A stretch of 64,000 nt of DNA from Gordionus sp. m RMFG-2023 (lineage: Eukaryota > Nematomorpha > Gordioida > Chordodea > Parachordodidae). The position numbers were made by a program, and so were the translations under genes. Location of the stretch: assembly GCF_954871325.1 (NCBI RefSeq), contig NC_088779.1, forward strand, positions 13,084,846 to 13,148,845. Direction: 5' to 3'. A model generated the notes under the pieces. It had not been told where the DNA came from and ran no database searches. It was given only the letters and a program-made list of their open reading frames with translations. This document shows positions 21,030 through 33,439 of this stretch, piece after piece (within the stretch, counting starts at the first letter, position 1; every line of letters begins with the position of its first letter).

Positions 21030-24016
21030 ATCGTTTCTGTATTTAGTTTCTGAATGTTTCAATAGGTACTTTGACACAAATGGTAAAGGCATCCTCTAAT
21101 TATGATGTGATTCTTTAATTAAAAAAATAAATATAAACTACCAATGATAGTTTTAACCGTGTTCATAGCAGACTTTTCGAAATCATGTATATATATATAA
21201 TGTCAGGAAATAAATCCTTTCCTGACATTTAGACATTATTATTTCGAATATTTTTTCGTAAGTATTTAACGTTTTTTTGAAGTACACAATAATAGCTTTA
21301 AAAATATCAACTACCTCCCTCTTACTTTATCCAACCCCCGTATATAATTATGAAGCATCCCTAATAATTTCCTATCACTCTTCGATTTTCGATTTGAAAA
21401 AGATTTCGTGGAAGAGATTCTATATTTTGTGAGAGAATTTCAAAAAGTGTTATTTATGAGCGTCAAATTTGATTTTAAAAAAAAATTTTATTTGAAATAT
21501 TTAAGGGGGTGTTCCGGGAATTTTTTTCCGGTGGGTTTTTTTTCCTATTACCATTTTTTTATTATATAAACATTCGTTATTGTTCAAAAAAATAATTAAA
21601 AAGGTACGATTTTTAATTATTAAGGTAATTGAAATCATAAATAATACTCCTTTATATACCAACAGATTTTTTTAATATATATTTTCTATAAATATCTAAT
21701 TAACTAAGTGTTTGAAATTTGACAATTATTTATTGATATTGATTTAATATGAAAATTTATTGTAAACTTTATCAAGCACATCTTGGAAATGAAATTATAT
21801 CCACCACCCCCCCCCCCTTCCCCAATAAAATTTCAAAATAATTTATTGTATTTATGGTATTTTTTTAAAATTATTATTTATCTTAATTTAGCTATCATCC
21901 GCTGAATAACCATCATATTTTAAAAATAAAATTGATATTATATTAAATCAGTAAATCAGTAAACCACTAGTCATGGGAAGTATGTAGGGAAAATTTTAGT
22001 GTACTATTCCAAAAAATGCCCATACCCCCCTCCTTCTATGTTAAAGCCTGCTTACCTCTGACATTATGATTCTATTCTAGAATGTTTTATTAGAAAAGTG
22101 ATAATATATTGTGAGGCAATATTAAATATCTAATATTTCATATCATCTTTACACAATCCATATATTTTACATGTATATTAAAAAATAAAACAATTTTTTT
22201 GTATAAGATATCTAGTAAAAAGAGTGCATAAAATCAATAATTTAATATAAGTTAGATTAATTTAATTTATTTAATTTTAATTATGACGATTTCCTATATG
22301 GTGATGTTAAGGTATATCCCGGTTTTAGAAAAAAATATTTTCAAGCGATTTCCTCGCACTGCCGAGTCTTGGAAATAATCAAATATAGTTCCAATGATCT
22401 TTTAACTTCTTTTGGTAGCAACGCTTAAGTGTTTTTGAATTGGGAGGCAGATATGTGAAGAAACTAAAAATCTCTCTTCTTACAAATGCCTACTATCGCA
22501 ATTATCGCTCCATCTATCTAAGCCTTATCTCTTCCATAGAATAATCTCCCATGCCCCTCCATCTACTTCTCTTCCCTATAATCACTTTGTTACTGTCTTG
22601 GTATCTATAACTTTTACGATTTATTTATTTATCTTTAATCGAGTTTTATGTTTAAGGCTACTATTAATTTTATATTTAAAAAATAATAATATATGCCCTT
22701 TCTTTCTCTATTATATAACATACTAGATATATTCAGTTAAATTATGGAAGAACTAATAAGGAAAAAAAGTTAATATTACTTCTGTAATTCCAATTTTCAA
22801 ATGACATTTACAAAAATTAAAGTTCAAAAATTAAGAACAATTTTTTTTGGTTCTAACTATTTACATACATATTAGCAATATATCAAGTATAGAGTAGTCA
22901 TTTTGCATATAACTAGTTTCTGTTTATTGAATGGAAAAACTGATTGACGAATTATAGTAGTGAGGCATTAGAAATGCAACTTTTTTCTTATTTTACAAAT
23001 AATTTTATTCTCTTTACTCTCTATCAAAAAATTAAAAGCCGTATATAAAGTAGGCACTACTTAATGGTTTGGTATAAATTCCAGAATTGTTATCTGCCCA
23101 AAACTTGGCTTACTTCACGCTTAAATTGTCATAGTTTTTAATTTATTTATAACTCTATTTCTTTTTTTGTGGTTCGAAACTGATTGGGGAATTTATAAAT
23201 ACTGTCCAAACTAGATATGAACTTCTTCTATATTTTCCGTTCTATAATGCCAATTTTGACAATTTTTCTCTTGCCAAAAACATTTTTTTCTTATTTTGGC
23301 AAAAAAAAATTCTTTATATTGTCTGCCATTGTTTTCAAAATCTATAATTTTTGGGGAGGGTTAAAATAATCTTGGGCTGGCCCCCAAATTCACTCCGTGC
23401 AGTTACTACAAAGATCTTCATGGGTCAGGCCTTGCTGTAAGCTATATTAATTAATTTCTTATATCTCAGTACTATGTATAAATCTACAAAACCAAATTTG
23501 ATTTGGTTCAGGTGATTTATTTAACTGAAAATATATATAATAAGAACAAATAAATATAATAAGGATAAATGTAAATCAATATTTTCATTAGGTTTATTTA
23601 AATGTTGAATCTAAAGCCAAATCTTATGACCTAACTTAATTAAACATCAACTTGTGCCTAAGCTATTATTAAAATGCAGCAAATGTTGATTCCATTAAAG
23701 AATATTATATTCATCCCATTTTAGGACTTTTTTTATCACGAATAAAACTATGCATTTTAGATAAAAGAGAAGTTTTTAACATTCACATTTTATTATTTAA
23801 GGACCCTTTCACGTTTTCTGTTGTCACTATTGGTAAAATAAAATATTTAACAAAATTTTATTCATATTATATTGACATGGGATTTAATAAGTGAATTTGA
23901 ATTGTGGCTTGAATATTTACTGAATTTGGTTTGGATATTATCCAAGCAGGTTATTGATGGGCACAATATAAAAAAATTTTGGCCCAATTTTTAAATATTT
24001 TGAAGTGTTTTATATT
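21030..24016. other. 3 kb without a recognisable gene
   Basis: AT-rich with C-runs (near 21805 and 22026) and one perfect small hairpin (21199-21229). No reading frame or repeat family was recognised. Confidence 0.5.
21199..21229. repeat. perfect 12-bp hairpin
   Basis: AATGTCAGGAAA and its exact reverse complement TTTCCTGACATT are separated by 7 nt. It directly follows a TA microsatellite. Function unknown. Confidence 0.7.
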
Positions 24017-24180
24017 CTTGCAAGCTTGCCCGTTACAACATATATAAATGGGAGGACCTTTTCTAACTTAAAAGGTTGAAAACATATTTATAAAATACTA
24101 CTTCCGTTGGCCTGGGTTAGCTCTTTAAATATTCACAAGGATATGGCTCCTACGACAATGATATTCTGATGAATTCGCAG
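24017..24180 (+). pseudogene. hAT dimerisation-domain remnant
   Basis: LPVTTYINGRTFSNLK followed, one base out of frame, by RLKTYL-NTTSVG and LNIHKDMAP is the C-terminal signature of ZMYM-type hAT transposases. Short, with frame changes; the rest of the element is not recognisable. Confidence 0.6.
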
Positions 24181-24189
24181 ATTCCAAGC

Positions 24190-25055
24190 GAAAATTAAAA
24201 ATAACATTATAATAAGTCTAATATTTTTTATATAATAATTTTATATAAAAATTTGTTTTTATTATTAGTCAATATTTTATACATATTACAATTAGTATAT
24301 TTAATTTAAAAAAATTATTCTACTTATATTTTATGAGAATTTTCTATAAGGCGAGACCTTTTTAAAGAAAATTTCAAAAATAATTATACAACTTAAATTT
24401 ATTTGTAATTTATGTTTAAAAAATATTTATTACTAAATTAAAATACTAAAAAATTGGGTTATAAACATTTATTTTTAAAAAATCCTTAAGGTTTAATTAA
24501 TACATAAAAGCTAAAAATAATCTTATGATTATTATAATAGATAAAAACAATGACCCAGCCGGAGATGAGCTAAAGTTAGCCGAAGGCCATCTAAGGTGAG
24601 GTTTAGGAGCCTCCCTCCTCATACCTGAATACGCCTATGAAATGATTTAACTATTACTTGATATTTCTATTCTGGTTTATTACGTTATTCTTATAAAAAA
24701 ATAGATTTATTGTCAAATAGATTTAAATAATATTTTACAACTTAGAATAAAAGGATGCGATTCATGTTTTCTGGACAATGTTTTGATTTTTTTAAAAATA
24801 ATTAATGACAATAGCATTTGCATTTTTTTGATCTGTAAGTGGGCAGGGTAGTTCAAAGAAAAAAAATCGGGTGCCCAAAAGATTTTGTTTTCTCTGCTGG
24901 TGACCTATCCTAGTTATACCAGTTGGTTATAACTAAAAGATCATAAATAGGTTAAAAAAAAATTATCAACGATTATAGAACATTTTACAATTTATTATAT
25001 AAAAAAAGAAATGAATTTATAATTATATTGTAAATCAAATAAAAAATTTTAAAAT
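24190..25055. other. AT-rich stretch with a possible transposon end
   Basis: The only marked block is near 24550-24650 (GGAGCCTCCCTCC, then GAATACGCCTATG), which has the look of a DNA-transposon terminus; a similar ATACGCCTAT is at 33008. No gene seen. Confidence 0.4.
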
Positions 25056-25059
25056 GAGT

Positions 25060-25330
25060 ATTAGGGGGTAAAACGATTGGTATTTTGCATTTTCGCCATA
25101 AATTTTGAAGAAAAACAAAACATACAAGTTATGGATTTATATGCAACCAAATCCCTTATCTACAAAATAAAATAAAAAGTGTAGCTCTCTACCTAAAATA
25201 CTTATACAGTGCTTTAATTAATTACATGAAGTGTGACATTTTCGCCAAATTACCTCAATCCCCGGGTAAATTTGATAAGCAACAAGGTAAATTGGTCAAA
25301 ATGGTTATAAATACATTCGCATTAACATTG
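25060..25330 (+). repeat. dispersed repeat, copy 1
   Basis: Shares an ordered series of blocks with 29545-29735: TATTTTGCATT, AAACAAAA, TACAAAATAAAATAAAAAGT versus TATAAAATAAAAAGGT, GCTCTCTACCTAAAATACTT and GACATTTTCG. Element type unknown. Confidence 0.5.
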
Positions 25331-25334
25331 TTAC

Positions 25335-27225
25335 TCAATCAATCGTTTTATCCAAGTCTCCCCTAATGTAATTTATGAGGTTTGTTTTTGCAAAAAGCAT
25401 TTATATTAATTAATTTATAATTAAAATGTGTAATTTATAGCAGTTCTCTCTATGATGTAGCTAATTGACATTTTTATTAACCTTTTTTTGTGAGATTAAA
25501 TATATACTATTTATAATAAGTTATTAAATATCTATAAATAACATACATTAAGAAAGATATTTTTTAAAAAACTAATTTACTAAATTAATATATAAAATTG
25601 GTAAATCCCCTGTGTATAACCCACCGAATAATATTAATTTTTTTAACATTATATTTTTAATAAATTATTTGTAACACTATGATTTAACGAAGAAAAAAAT
25701 CTTTTTATATCTACATTTTATTATTTTAGCAGGATTAGCTCATTGTCGTAGGTAATAACATGTGTCAAGGTGCGGTACCCTGTCGGGATATTTTTTCAGG
25801 CCATTTTTTTTTACTGAAACGATTGATATAGACTACAAAATTTGATAGGATCTACCTGACCCCAGAAAATCTCAGATATGGGTTATAAGTGCTGGCTTAC
25901 CGCTAACAATACAAATATATGATAAGTAAGAGAAACCGGGGCACGTTGAGAACAGGGACACCTTAATCCCCTCCAATTATAATTTAAGCCATTAATTTAT
26001 AAGACTGGAAATTTACGTCTATAGAGAATTACATCATACATTATTTAATAAATATATTTAGTATTTTGATTTTTCCGGAGGAAAATGTGTTAGCATACCA
26101 AAAGTAACAATAAATAATTTCAAACTTTATCGCTTAGATTTATAATAAAGCTTTTAAAATCTTAATAATTAATTTTTTGGAAAGTTTATACCCTATATTT
26201 TAATCTGATAATTCAAAATCATAAAATATGATTCTGAATAACATTTATAAAGTTAGTGGGTTAGGTCATGGTTGGTCATACTATACTCATAGGATAATTG
26301 GTCCTATATTATTGCATATTTTTTTATTTTGATTAAAACTAATGCAAATAATTTTCAATTAATATTTATCAATAATATTTTTTTTAATTTTTTTTTACAA
26401 AAATTTCTAAAATTTTTTAAAAGTGCTAAATTCAATTTAATTTACTTAATTATTCCATATTATGACATTATCAATAAATTAATTTATTCTAAAACCTCTA
26501 GTATTACAACAATAAAAAATCAATTATATATTTAGAACTCTATTTTATGTGTAGACTAACCATCACTAGATGTCCCAACATACTCATAAATTTGTATAGC
26601 TCCGCCAAAAAAATATTCAATTTTCTAAAAAAAGTATATTCATAAAATATATATTAATTATTTCAAATAGCCTATACTTTTAGAATCCAGAAGATGTTTT
26701 ATTTATTTATCAGTCTAAATTTATTGAATCTATTCAGGCTTGAACTAAAAATGCCCCAACCATTCCTGTCCCCTATTATTTTTATTTATTTTGTTTTTTT
26801 TTACATATGGAGCTTATTTATTTGTTACAAATATTTAAGATAATTATATAGCGTTAAAATTGTAAAAAAATATTGAAAATGTAAAAAAAATAAAAAGGGC
26901 ATTTTGAAAAATAAATATAAATTTAAATAAATAAATATCTTAGTCCAATAATATCCACTACCTTAACTTTCTTAGGTAAGCTCGCATTATTCTTCTTCAA
27001 AGATTTATGATTTCATATTTTCAGTACTGGAGATCCTCGTTGTCTTCCTCAGACAGATGCTGGCCACAGCTATCCTTAAAGCAAAATATTTTTTGCCAGA
27101 CTTACTTTCCTTATTGTTTCACGATATATTTCTTCCTTATTTTTTTTTAATTTTGGATTTTTTTTTATATTACAAATTTTTATTTTTTTAACATAAATAA
27201 ATATTTATAATCAAAATTTATCTTA
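25335..27225. other. AT-rich stretch, nothing recognised
   Basis: A moderately GC-rich block at 25735-25980 and a short open block near 27025-27130 were examined; neither could be assigned. The ORF at 26329-26535 is low-complexity F/N/I/K and looks accidental. Confidence 0.4.
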
Positions 27226-27229
27226 TTAT

Positions 27230-27700
27230 TATTTTTAAATATTTGTATTTTTAATTGAATTTGAAAATAAAGGTCTAGTATAATTATAAGTTTTCGTCTT
27301 CTTATGGTAATGGCTTGAATAATTTGATATATAAACGGATTACTTTATAGCCTACTATTTGCATAACTTGAAAGGTTCTTGAAGTTGTTAGATTTAGGAC
27401 TCCTTTGACTTATAAATTTAAAGATAGATTTAGCCTATTCCCCAAAAGAACGGGAGACGAATTTGTTAACGACAGATTTGTAATAATATTTTTTTACTTT
27501 TCCTTCACTCAGCAATCTAAGTGTATCGTAATTGCTATGAGAATGGGCAAAAATAATGATAGAGGCAGGTCCTAACATATATGTTTGCCTTTGTACCATG
27601 AGATCAGAATATAGTTATACGGCAATAGTTTTTAATGGTTGAAGAATCATGCATCGAGCTGTTAAATTATTAGCTCTATAGTGCTTTCTGAATGCTAGTC
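27230..27700 (-). pseudogene. unidentified decayed coding sequence
   Basis: On the minus strand one frame stays open, apart from three stops, for about 150 codons: FRKHYRANNLTARCMILQPL, then YMLGPASIIIFAHSHSNYD, TLRLLSEGKVKKYYYKSVVN, KFVSRSFGE and SNPFIYQIIQAITIRRRKL. The third stop lies in an interval with GT...AG ends of 49 nt, close to the host intron size. The NPFIY and following basic residues recall TM7 of a GPCR, but nothing else supports that. Could be a dying host gene or an unknown mobile element. Confidence 0.3.
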
Positions 27701-28084
27701 AACGCAAGAGGTCTATCGGTTCATTGGATTTTATTTAAAACCAGACATGTTTAGAAATTAAATTATGTAACATTGTATGATATATATATTTGTAACGATA
27801 AATATTTTATACTCCATAGCTTTTTAAATTTATTTATGACAAAATGTGTTTTTTATGTAAAATCAAAATGTTTTTACACCACAATATTAGGTGGCATTAA
27901 AATATGAAGAGTTTAAAAATATAAAATTGACATTATTTGAAGCATTTCAGAAAGTTTTATAATCATATATCATAAATATATTTTTATAAGGTATTAATTA
28001 TATCAAGAGGCTAGTAGAATCAGTGCTAATCGGATTAATCAAATTATGCTTTAAAACATGATATATTATAATATATTTATATTT

Positions 28085-29372
28085 ATTTCTCATTAGAATG
28101 TATTATTTAATTATACAACCTTAATATGTATTACTTTTTTAAAAATATGACATTGACAATAGCGGAGAGCATTTTATCAGAACTCAGGGAAATTAGAGCT
28201 AATGTTGATGAAGAATTTCATATTTTATATTTTATCGTTGGTCAAAAGCAGAGACACGTGTTTAATATTTGTCTCCCTCGGCTTGTAGCAAGGCAAGCTA
28301 TTCGTTAAAACATTAATATAGGATCAGTAGAAGAGTTTATCTTAGATACAGATACATTTATAACCCAAATAAATAAATTTTTAATTCATCATGCAGCACT
28401 TACTAATCTGCAAATATTAATTCCACAAAAGCCTTCCCAACCTTTTTCAGATGGTGATAGAAAAAAAAATATTTGTTAGATTTTTATCATGAAGATGTTA
28501 AAGTATTTTCTGATACCTTATTAGCTGAATAACTATGTTTATAAGATTAACTATGGTTGATATAGTCCCAAAAAATGTATGGATGCTCTGCATTATTTCA
28601 ACATTTTAGAATAAATTCCCAATGTATTAAAAGGGTTAATAAACTCTTCCCATTAGTAAAATAATGAGAGAACATTCTCTTTTTTAAGAAGAATAACAGA
28701 GGCCTGCAGTAGTACCATTTTTTAAAAGTTTTTACGGCCCGGCCTGGGTTTTTTTTAAAAGATTTTCAGGCCCGGCCCAGATTTTTTAAAAATAAATTAT
28801 ATTTATTTTTAATTATTATAGCTAATAATAACGATTTCAAATATAGGGTGTTTTAAAAATACAGCCCGGCCTGGGTGTTTTTTTTAAATAATTCTGGCCC
28901 GGCTTGGGTGTGTTTTTAAAAAAATTCAGGCCCGGCCCGGGTATATTTAAAAAAATTAAAATACTTCCCAAAAACATACCAAGAAGTACAACATCTGAAA
29001 GTAGATTGAAAGGTTTGGATTTTTTGAATGTTCATACATTTGACAACAAGCAAGGATGAGATAATTGAAAAATTAGCTCAATCCCAACCAAGATTGGATT
29101 TTACATTGTAAATATATAACATACAAAATACAATTATTCTTAAGAAACATTTTGAGTAAAGTTTCAAAAAATTCAAATTTCTATTTTGGGTCATTTAAGT
29201 GATTCTTTACATATAATTTTTTTATAATTCACATTAATTTAAAATTGTGTATTAGAAATAGTTATTATTAGTCCTAATAAATTTATGTTTGATATTTTTA
29301 AAAAACAATAATATTTCTTAAAAAATTTTATTATCCCCCCCCCCCCAGACATAATTCCTGCGTACGCGCCTG
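28085..29372 (+). mobile_element. hAT-C copy 2, 5'-truncated, with the same MITE D inside
   Basis: Matches hAT-C copy 1 from about 8238 onward and ends with the identical terminal repeat CTGCGTACGCGCCTG. Transposase fragments (MTLTIAESILSELREIRANV; IGSVEEF; SRLKGLDFLN-like) carry more damage than copy 1. The left border is near 28085 where similarity stops. MITE D sits at exactly the same point as in copy 1. Confidence 0.85.
28697..28968. mobile_element. MITE D inside hAT-C copy 2
   Basis: Starts CAGAGGCCTGCAG and contains alternating GGCCCGGCC blocks as at 8849-9207; the last 80 or so bases of its right end are missing. Confidence 0.8.
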
Positions 29373-29544
29373 ATTTAATTATTTTAAAGTAATAATTATT
29401 AAATTAGTAATTGCACAAATATATTTTGCATTCGAAACGATTTCAAAATGAATTTAGTAAATGCAAAAATAAAATATAATTATATAATTAATTCTTAAAT
29501 AATATTGATAATGATATTGGTATTGGTATTACTTTTAAAACAAT

Positions 29545-29735
29545 ATATGGGGGAGTTAGAGTAAAACAGTTATTATTTTGCATTAAAACAAAAGACAAAT
29601 AAGAATCAATGTGTAGTTTAATTTCTCACCTATAAAATAAAAAGGTGCAGCTCTATCTATAATACTTTGGGAACTATAACTATTTATGTGGAATGTTATA
29701 TTTTCGACATATACAAAGGGGTTAAAATAAAATTG
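29545..29735 (+). repeat. dispersed repeat, copy 2
   Basis: Partner of 25060-25330, shorter and clearly diverged. Confidence 0.5.
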
Positions 29736-29739
29736 AACC

Positions 29740-31205
29740 TAAATTACTTGTTTTAAATTATAGATTAATCAATACAATAAGGAAATGTAAATAAATTATC
29801 AAAATTAAAACATTTTTAGTCACTCTCTTGGATAATTATCTTAGAATAATTTATATAATTAGATTATATAAATATGAATTATATTATTAATTTTTTGATA
29901 ATATTTTTGCAATAATTTTCTTTTCAAATATTTATAAGAGAAAGTTTTAATTAACATATAATAAAATAAACTATTATTAAATAATAGTAATATCTTATAC
30001 TTATTTTTTAAACATTTATCTCATCCAAATAATAATATCTAATTACAAATAGTCATCGTAAAAATATTTTCTCAACTTTATTTAAAAGATAGCTTTTGTT
30101 ACTTTCTTTTTAGAATAATTCAGATTTTTTTCTGCAGTTTCTTTTTCCATCATTTTTTCCCTTAAGATAATCCTACAGTTTTATTTTCCGTCAGATAATT
30201 TTTCCACTATTTTTCGGTCAAGTTTATTTTGCCACAGGCCTTTCCCCCTATTGCAATAATTAGAATATGTTATATTTCTAAGTAAGCTTCATTTTTTACC
30301 TTAAATTTTTTATGATATAAATATTATTTTTTTCTAATATGTGATTTATAAGATGATTATTAGGAACCAAAGGTATAACTCTTATGCCATAGATGGGGCA
30401 CTGAGATGATTTTAATGCAGTGGTATATCAAAAATTTTATTTAGAAACCAGTTCATAAGCACTGAAAGCTTCAACCAATAGATTCCGTAGTGGATGCCGA
30501 CAGTGTTTGGCTAACAATAGTTGTGGAATGATATCGCGCTTTTTTGCGATTATACATTAAATTCAATTTTTTCTTCTAACTTATTTTAATAGTTATTTAT
30601 ATTCGATATCATTTACACTTGGGTTTGGACAGAGTTAGCTTTAGCTTAGTTCGCAATTATCTAAATTGTTCAATCAAAATATATTTGATTATATTCTGCA
30701 TTTTTATATGCCCACTATTCATTTCATCGAGGGTTTTTCTAGTTAAGATAAGAACATGCTCAAATAAATGCGTGTCTCAGAATGAAAATATAATGTGAAC
30801 TTACTTTATATAGGTAATTATTTACCTATGATTTACGTGTTTGGGGAAATAAAAAAGATGAATGTGAAAAACCATTTTGATTTTTTTTATATTTAAGAGT
30901 CTCATATCTAACGTGTCCTTTAAATATCACTATTTTTTAGATACCATATTAATATGATATATTATAATAAGGTTTTTTTTGACACACATTTTGTGCAAAT
31001 TATTATAAAACAAGATTCTTTGGTATTTTAGCGTTATTTGTGAATAATATTTTTTTTATGATATAATTATAAGTATATGCCTAATCATAGGTTTTAGGTA
31101 AGTTATCCTTGTCCTTTTGTTGTGGGGAGAGGCAACATTTAAAATAAAATTTAATCCAAAATTTAAAAATAGCAAAAAAAGGAGATCCATATTCAAAGAT
31201 CTATT
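29740..31205. other. AT-rich stretch; one coding-like minus-strand segment
   Basis: On the minus strand about 30556-30438 is open and reads RDIIPQLLLAKHCRHPLRN then LVEAFSAYELVSK before a stop; upstream (about 30745-30660) another open piece reads RKTLDEMNSGHIKMQNIIKY. Neither was identified; they might be exons of one unknown gene or LINE debris. Confidence 0.3.
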
Positions 31206-31727
31206 TTTAAAATCGGGTACGAATGGCTGTCGGCTATTCCAAGCAAAAATCTCGGTTTTCCCTCACTAATAAAGAAGTCCGTTTACTATTTCCCTTCGTC
31301 TTAGCAGCGATGTATCGCCCTACTAAATGTAATAATTGTTCTTCCATCTGATTTTAATTGACACTATTCTTTACCTTGTAGTATTCCAAAGCCTATTCTC
31401 CTCCCAGCATACAAACAAAAATAATTTAATCTCAAAAGCTCTTTGCATAGATTTTTCGGTACAATCCAATCGTTATGAATCTTGAAAATAAACAAATATT
31501 CAGACAGTGCTAAAGTAATTTTTATCCCAATTGTCACCATAACTCTTGGTGTTTTTGGTGAGGGATTCCTTAAATTTATCGCATTAATAAGAAAAAAATT
31601 AAGCCAAATAGGTAATGATCGTAATGAAGCCTTCTATTTCAAACATTTCTCAGGAAGGCTATTCAACAAAGCAATTCCATTGCTATTCATGTTTCCATAT
31701 AGCAATGCAAGAAAGCCGATCTCTTAA
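31206..31727 (+). pseudogene. LINE ORF2 tail (region after the reverse transcriptase)
   Basis: GYEWLSAIPSKNLGFSLTN followed by a CNNC-like motif (31206-31330) resembles the HSGAWL-A-PS--G-L block of LINE proteins. After a deleted stretch, the frame at 31482-31727 gives KYSDSAKVIFIPIVTITLG, VFGEGFLKFIALIRKKLSQI and a degenerate RLFNKAIPLLF, matching the usual LINE ending (KY--L---Y-F-PI--ETLG-WG, then S-AIQRGNA). 5'-truncated and broken, as old LINEs are. Confidence 0.6.
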
Positions 31728-32149
31728 TAGTTTTTTAAATTTAATTTTTTTTTATTCAATTGTTTGTTTTTATTCATACCACATCATCAATGTACCATTT
31801 ATGCAAAGGCAGTAAGCAATTATTTTTGATGTTAGTTATCAACTCATGTATTCCTAAACAAAACAATATGGAGCCCAAAGAGTGATCCTGGTGATCCTGC
31901 TGAATACCTTCATAAGAGAATAATATATAATGGCCGAATATCAGAGAGGATAGTTTTTTATAAGAAGAAAGGATGGTAAAAACTGGGAAATGTTTTATGA
32001 GTTGTGAAATAAATATTTTTCTGTGAATGCTATATTATGTTAAATCGATCTTAACTTGATGTTGATCGATTATAACTTGAACATAAATATATGTAATATA
32101 TACGGCTGCATCCTGAACTCGTTCCGACACGAGTAAGGAGTATGGTGGG

Positions 32150-32505
32150 TGTTAAATACGTGTAATGAAAAAGGAAAGTTATTTATAATTTAAAAAATAA
32201 ACAGTTAATTTGAATATAGAATTTGTTAAGAAAATTGAAATTTTTAAATTGTAAAGGTAATTGGAAGGTTTAAATTGTAATCAAATTAAATGACAATTAT
32301 GTGAAATTATCGGTGATATGTAAATTTTAGAAGTATAAATAGTGAGATCGAAAATGTAACAATTCAAGAAAAATAAAAGAGAAAATTTTTTCATTTTTAC
32401 TTTATATTTTTGATTTTATATTTTTACTATTAGTTTTGTTTATGTTTTTAGAATAATTTTCATTAATTATATTATTTTATAAAGTAATTTGTCATCTTCA
32501 ATTTC
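32150..32505 (+). mobile_element. candidate solo LTR (fossil)
   Basis: Begins TGTTAAATACGTG, contains a TATA-like AGTATAAATAG about 190 bp in and AATAAAA-type signals soon after, and may end ...TTTCGACCA, followed a few bases later by TGGGAACTGTCC, which could be a primer-binding site. No second copy is in the window and no target duplication is clear, so this stays tentative. Confidence 0.25.
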
Positions 32506-33281
32506 GACCATAATAATCTGGGAACTGTCCGCTGATCCTGCCAGCTATAAGCTTAGAACATAATTTCCTATATACAGTAGTGACTGAAATTTACCCGATA
32601 TCACCATTCTTTTTTTCAAGGCAACAAGCTTGGTTCTGAAAGGAGGAGCCTTCTACATTCTGGGTTGTCCCTATTTATAATCTTGTTACATTATTGTGTA
32701 ATTCTATTCATAAATAGGTTGTTTAGGATAGGAGTAGTAAAATCTTCTAGAAAGCATTTAATAAAAATCTTCTCCTTAAACCCCCCCCCTTAATGTATAT
32801 AATATATCACAATAAACAATAATTAGAAAGAAAAAAAGGTAAAAGTTAATTATTTTTTTAAATAACAACCATAAATTAAAATTTTTGAGAACCTAAATTT
32901 ATTTTTATTAAATTATAACATTGACTATGAGAACTACAATAAGTGAATCTAGTGGCCTTTAAAATTATGGCAAACCTGTGTCTCCCCTTCTATAGGAAAA
33001 TTCTCGATACGCCTATTTTGGTAACATACTGTGACCCATGTATGTCAAAGGAACTGTTTATTAATATACTATAATGAAAAAAATCACAACTTCCAATCTC
33101 CACTCACATAGGATTAAAGAGAAACAAGGCGAAGCTTCCGTGATAAATTAGAAAAAGGAATTGAACATCAAAAAATGAGTCAATCTAACCAATTTTTTTA
33201 AAATACTTATTAGAGTAACTATTTTAAAAAAATACAAGCGCACAAAGTATCCAGTGTAAACAAAATTATTTTTTACAAATA

Positions 33282-33419
33282 CAGTGTTGTGCAGATTTAA
33301 AAACATTTCCATATTTTTTTAATTCGTTTAATAAAACTATTTAACTGTAAAAATTGATAAGTTTTATTTTCAAATAAATTAAAAAATGAAATGTTTTTCA
33401 TCAAATCTGGTCAACACTA
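33282..33419. mobile_element. 138-bp MITE with TA target
   Basis: Arms of about 57 bp begin CAGTGTTGTGCAGATTT (left) and, reverse-complemented, TAGTGTTGACCAGATTT (right) and continue to ...AATAAAACT. TA dinucleotides flank it (33280-33281, 33420-33421). The spacer is about 20 bp, so it is nearly a foldback element. Confidence 0.75.
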
Positions 33420-33439
33420 TAGAAGGGGAGATAATCTTG

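Noticed and set aside
24550-24650. Compact GC-rich block considered as a structured RNA
   Set aside because: No consistent stem set could be drawn; it looks more like a transposon end.
26329-26535. 68-codon ORF on the plus strand
   Set aside because: Residue content (N, F, I, K) is that of AT-rich noncoding DNA.
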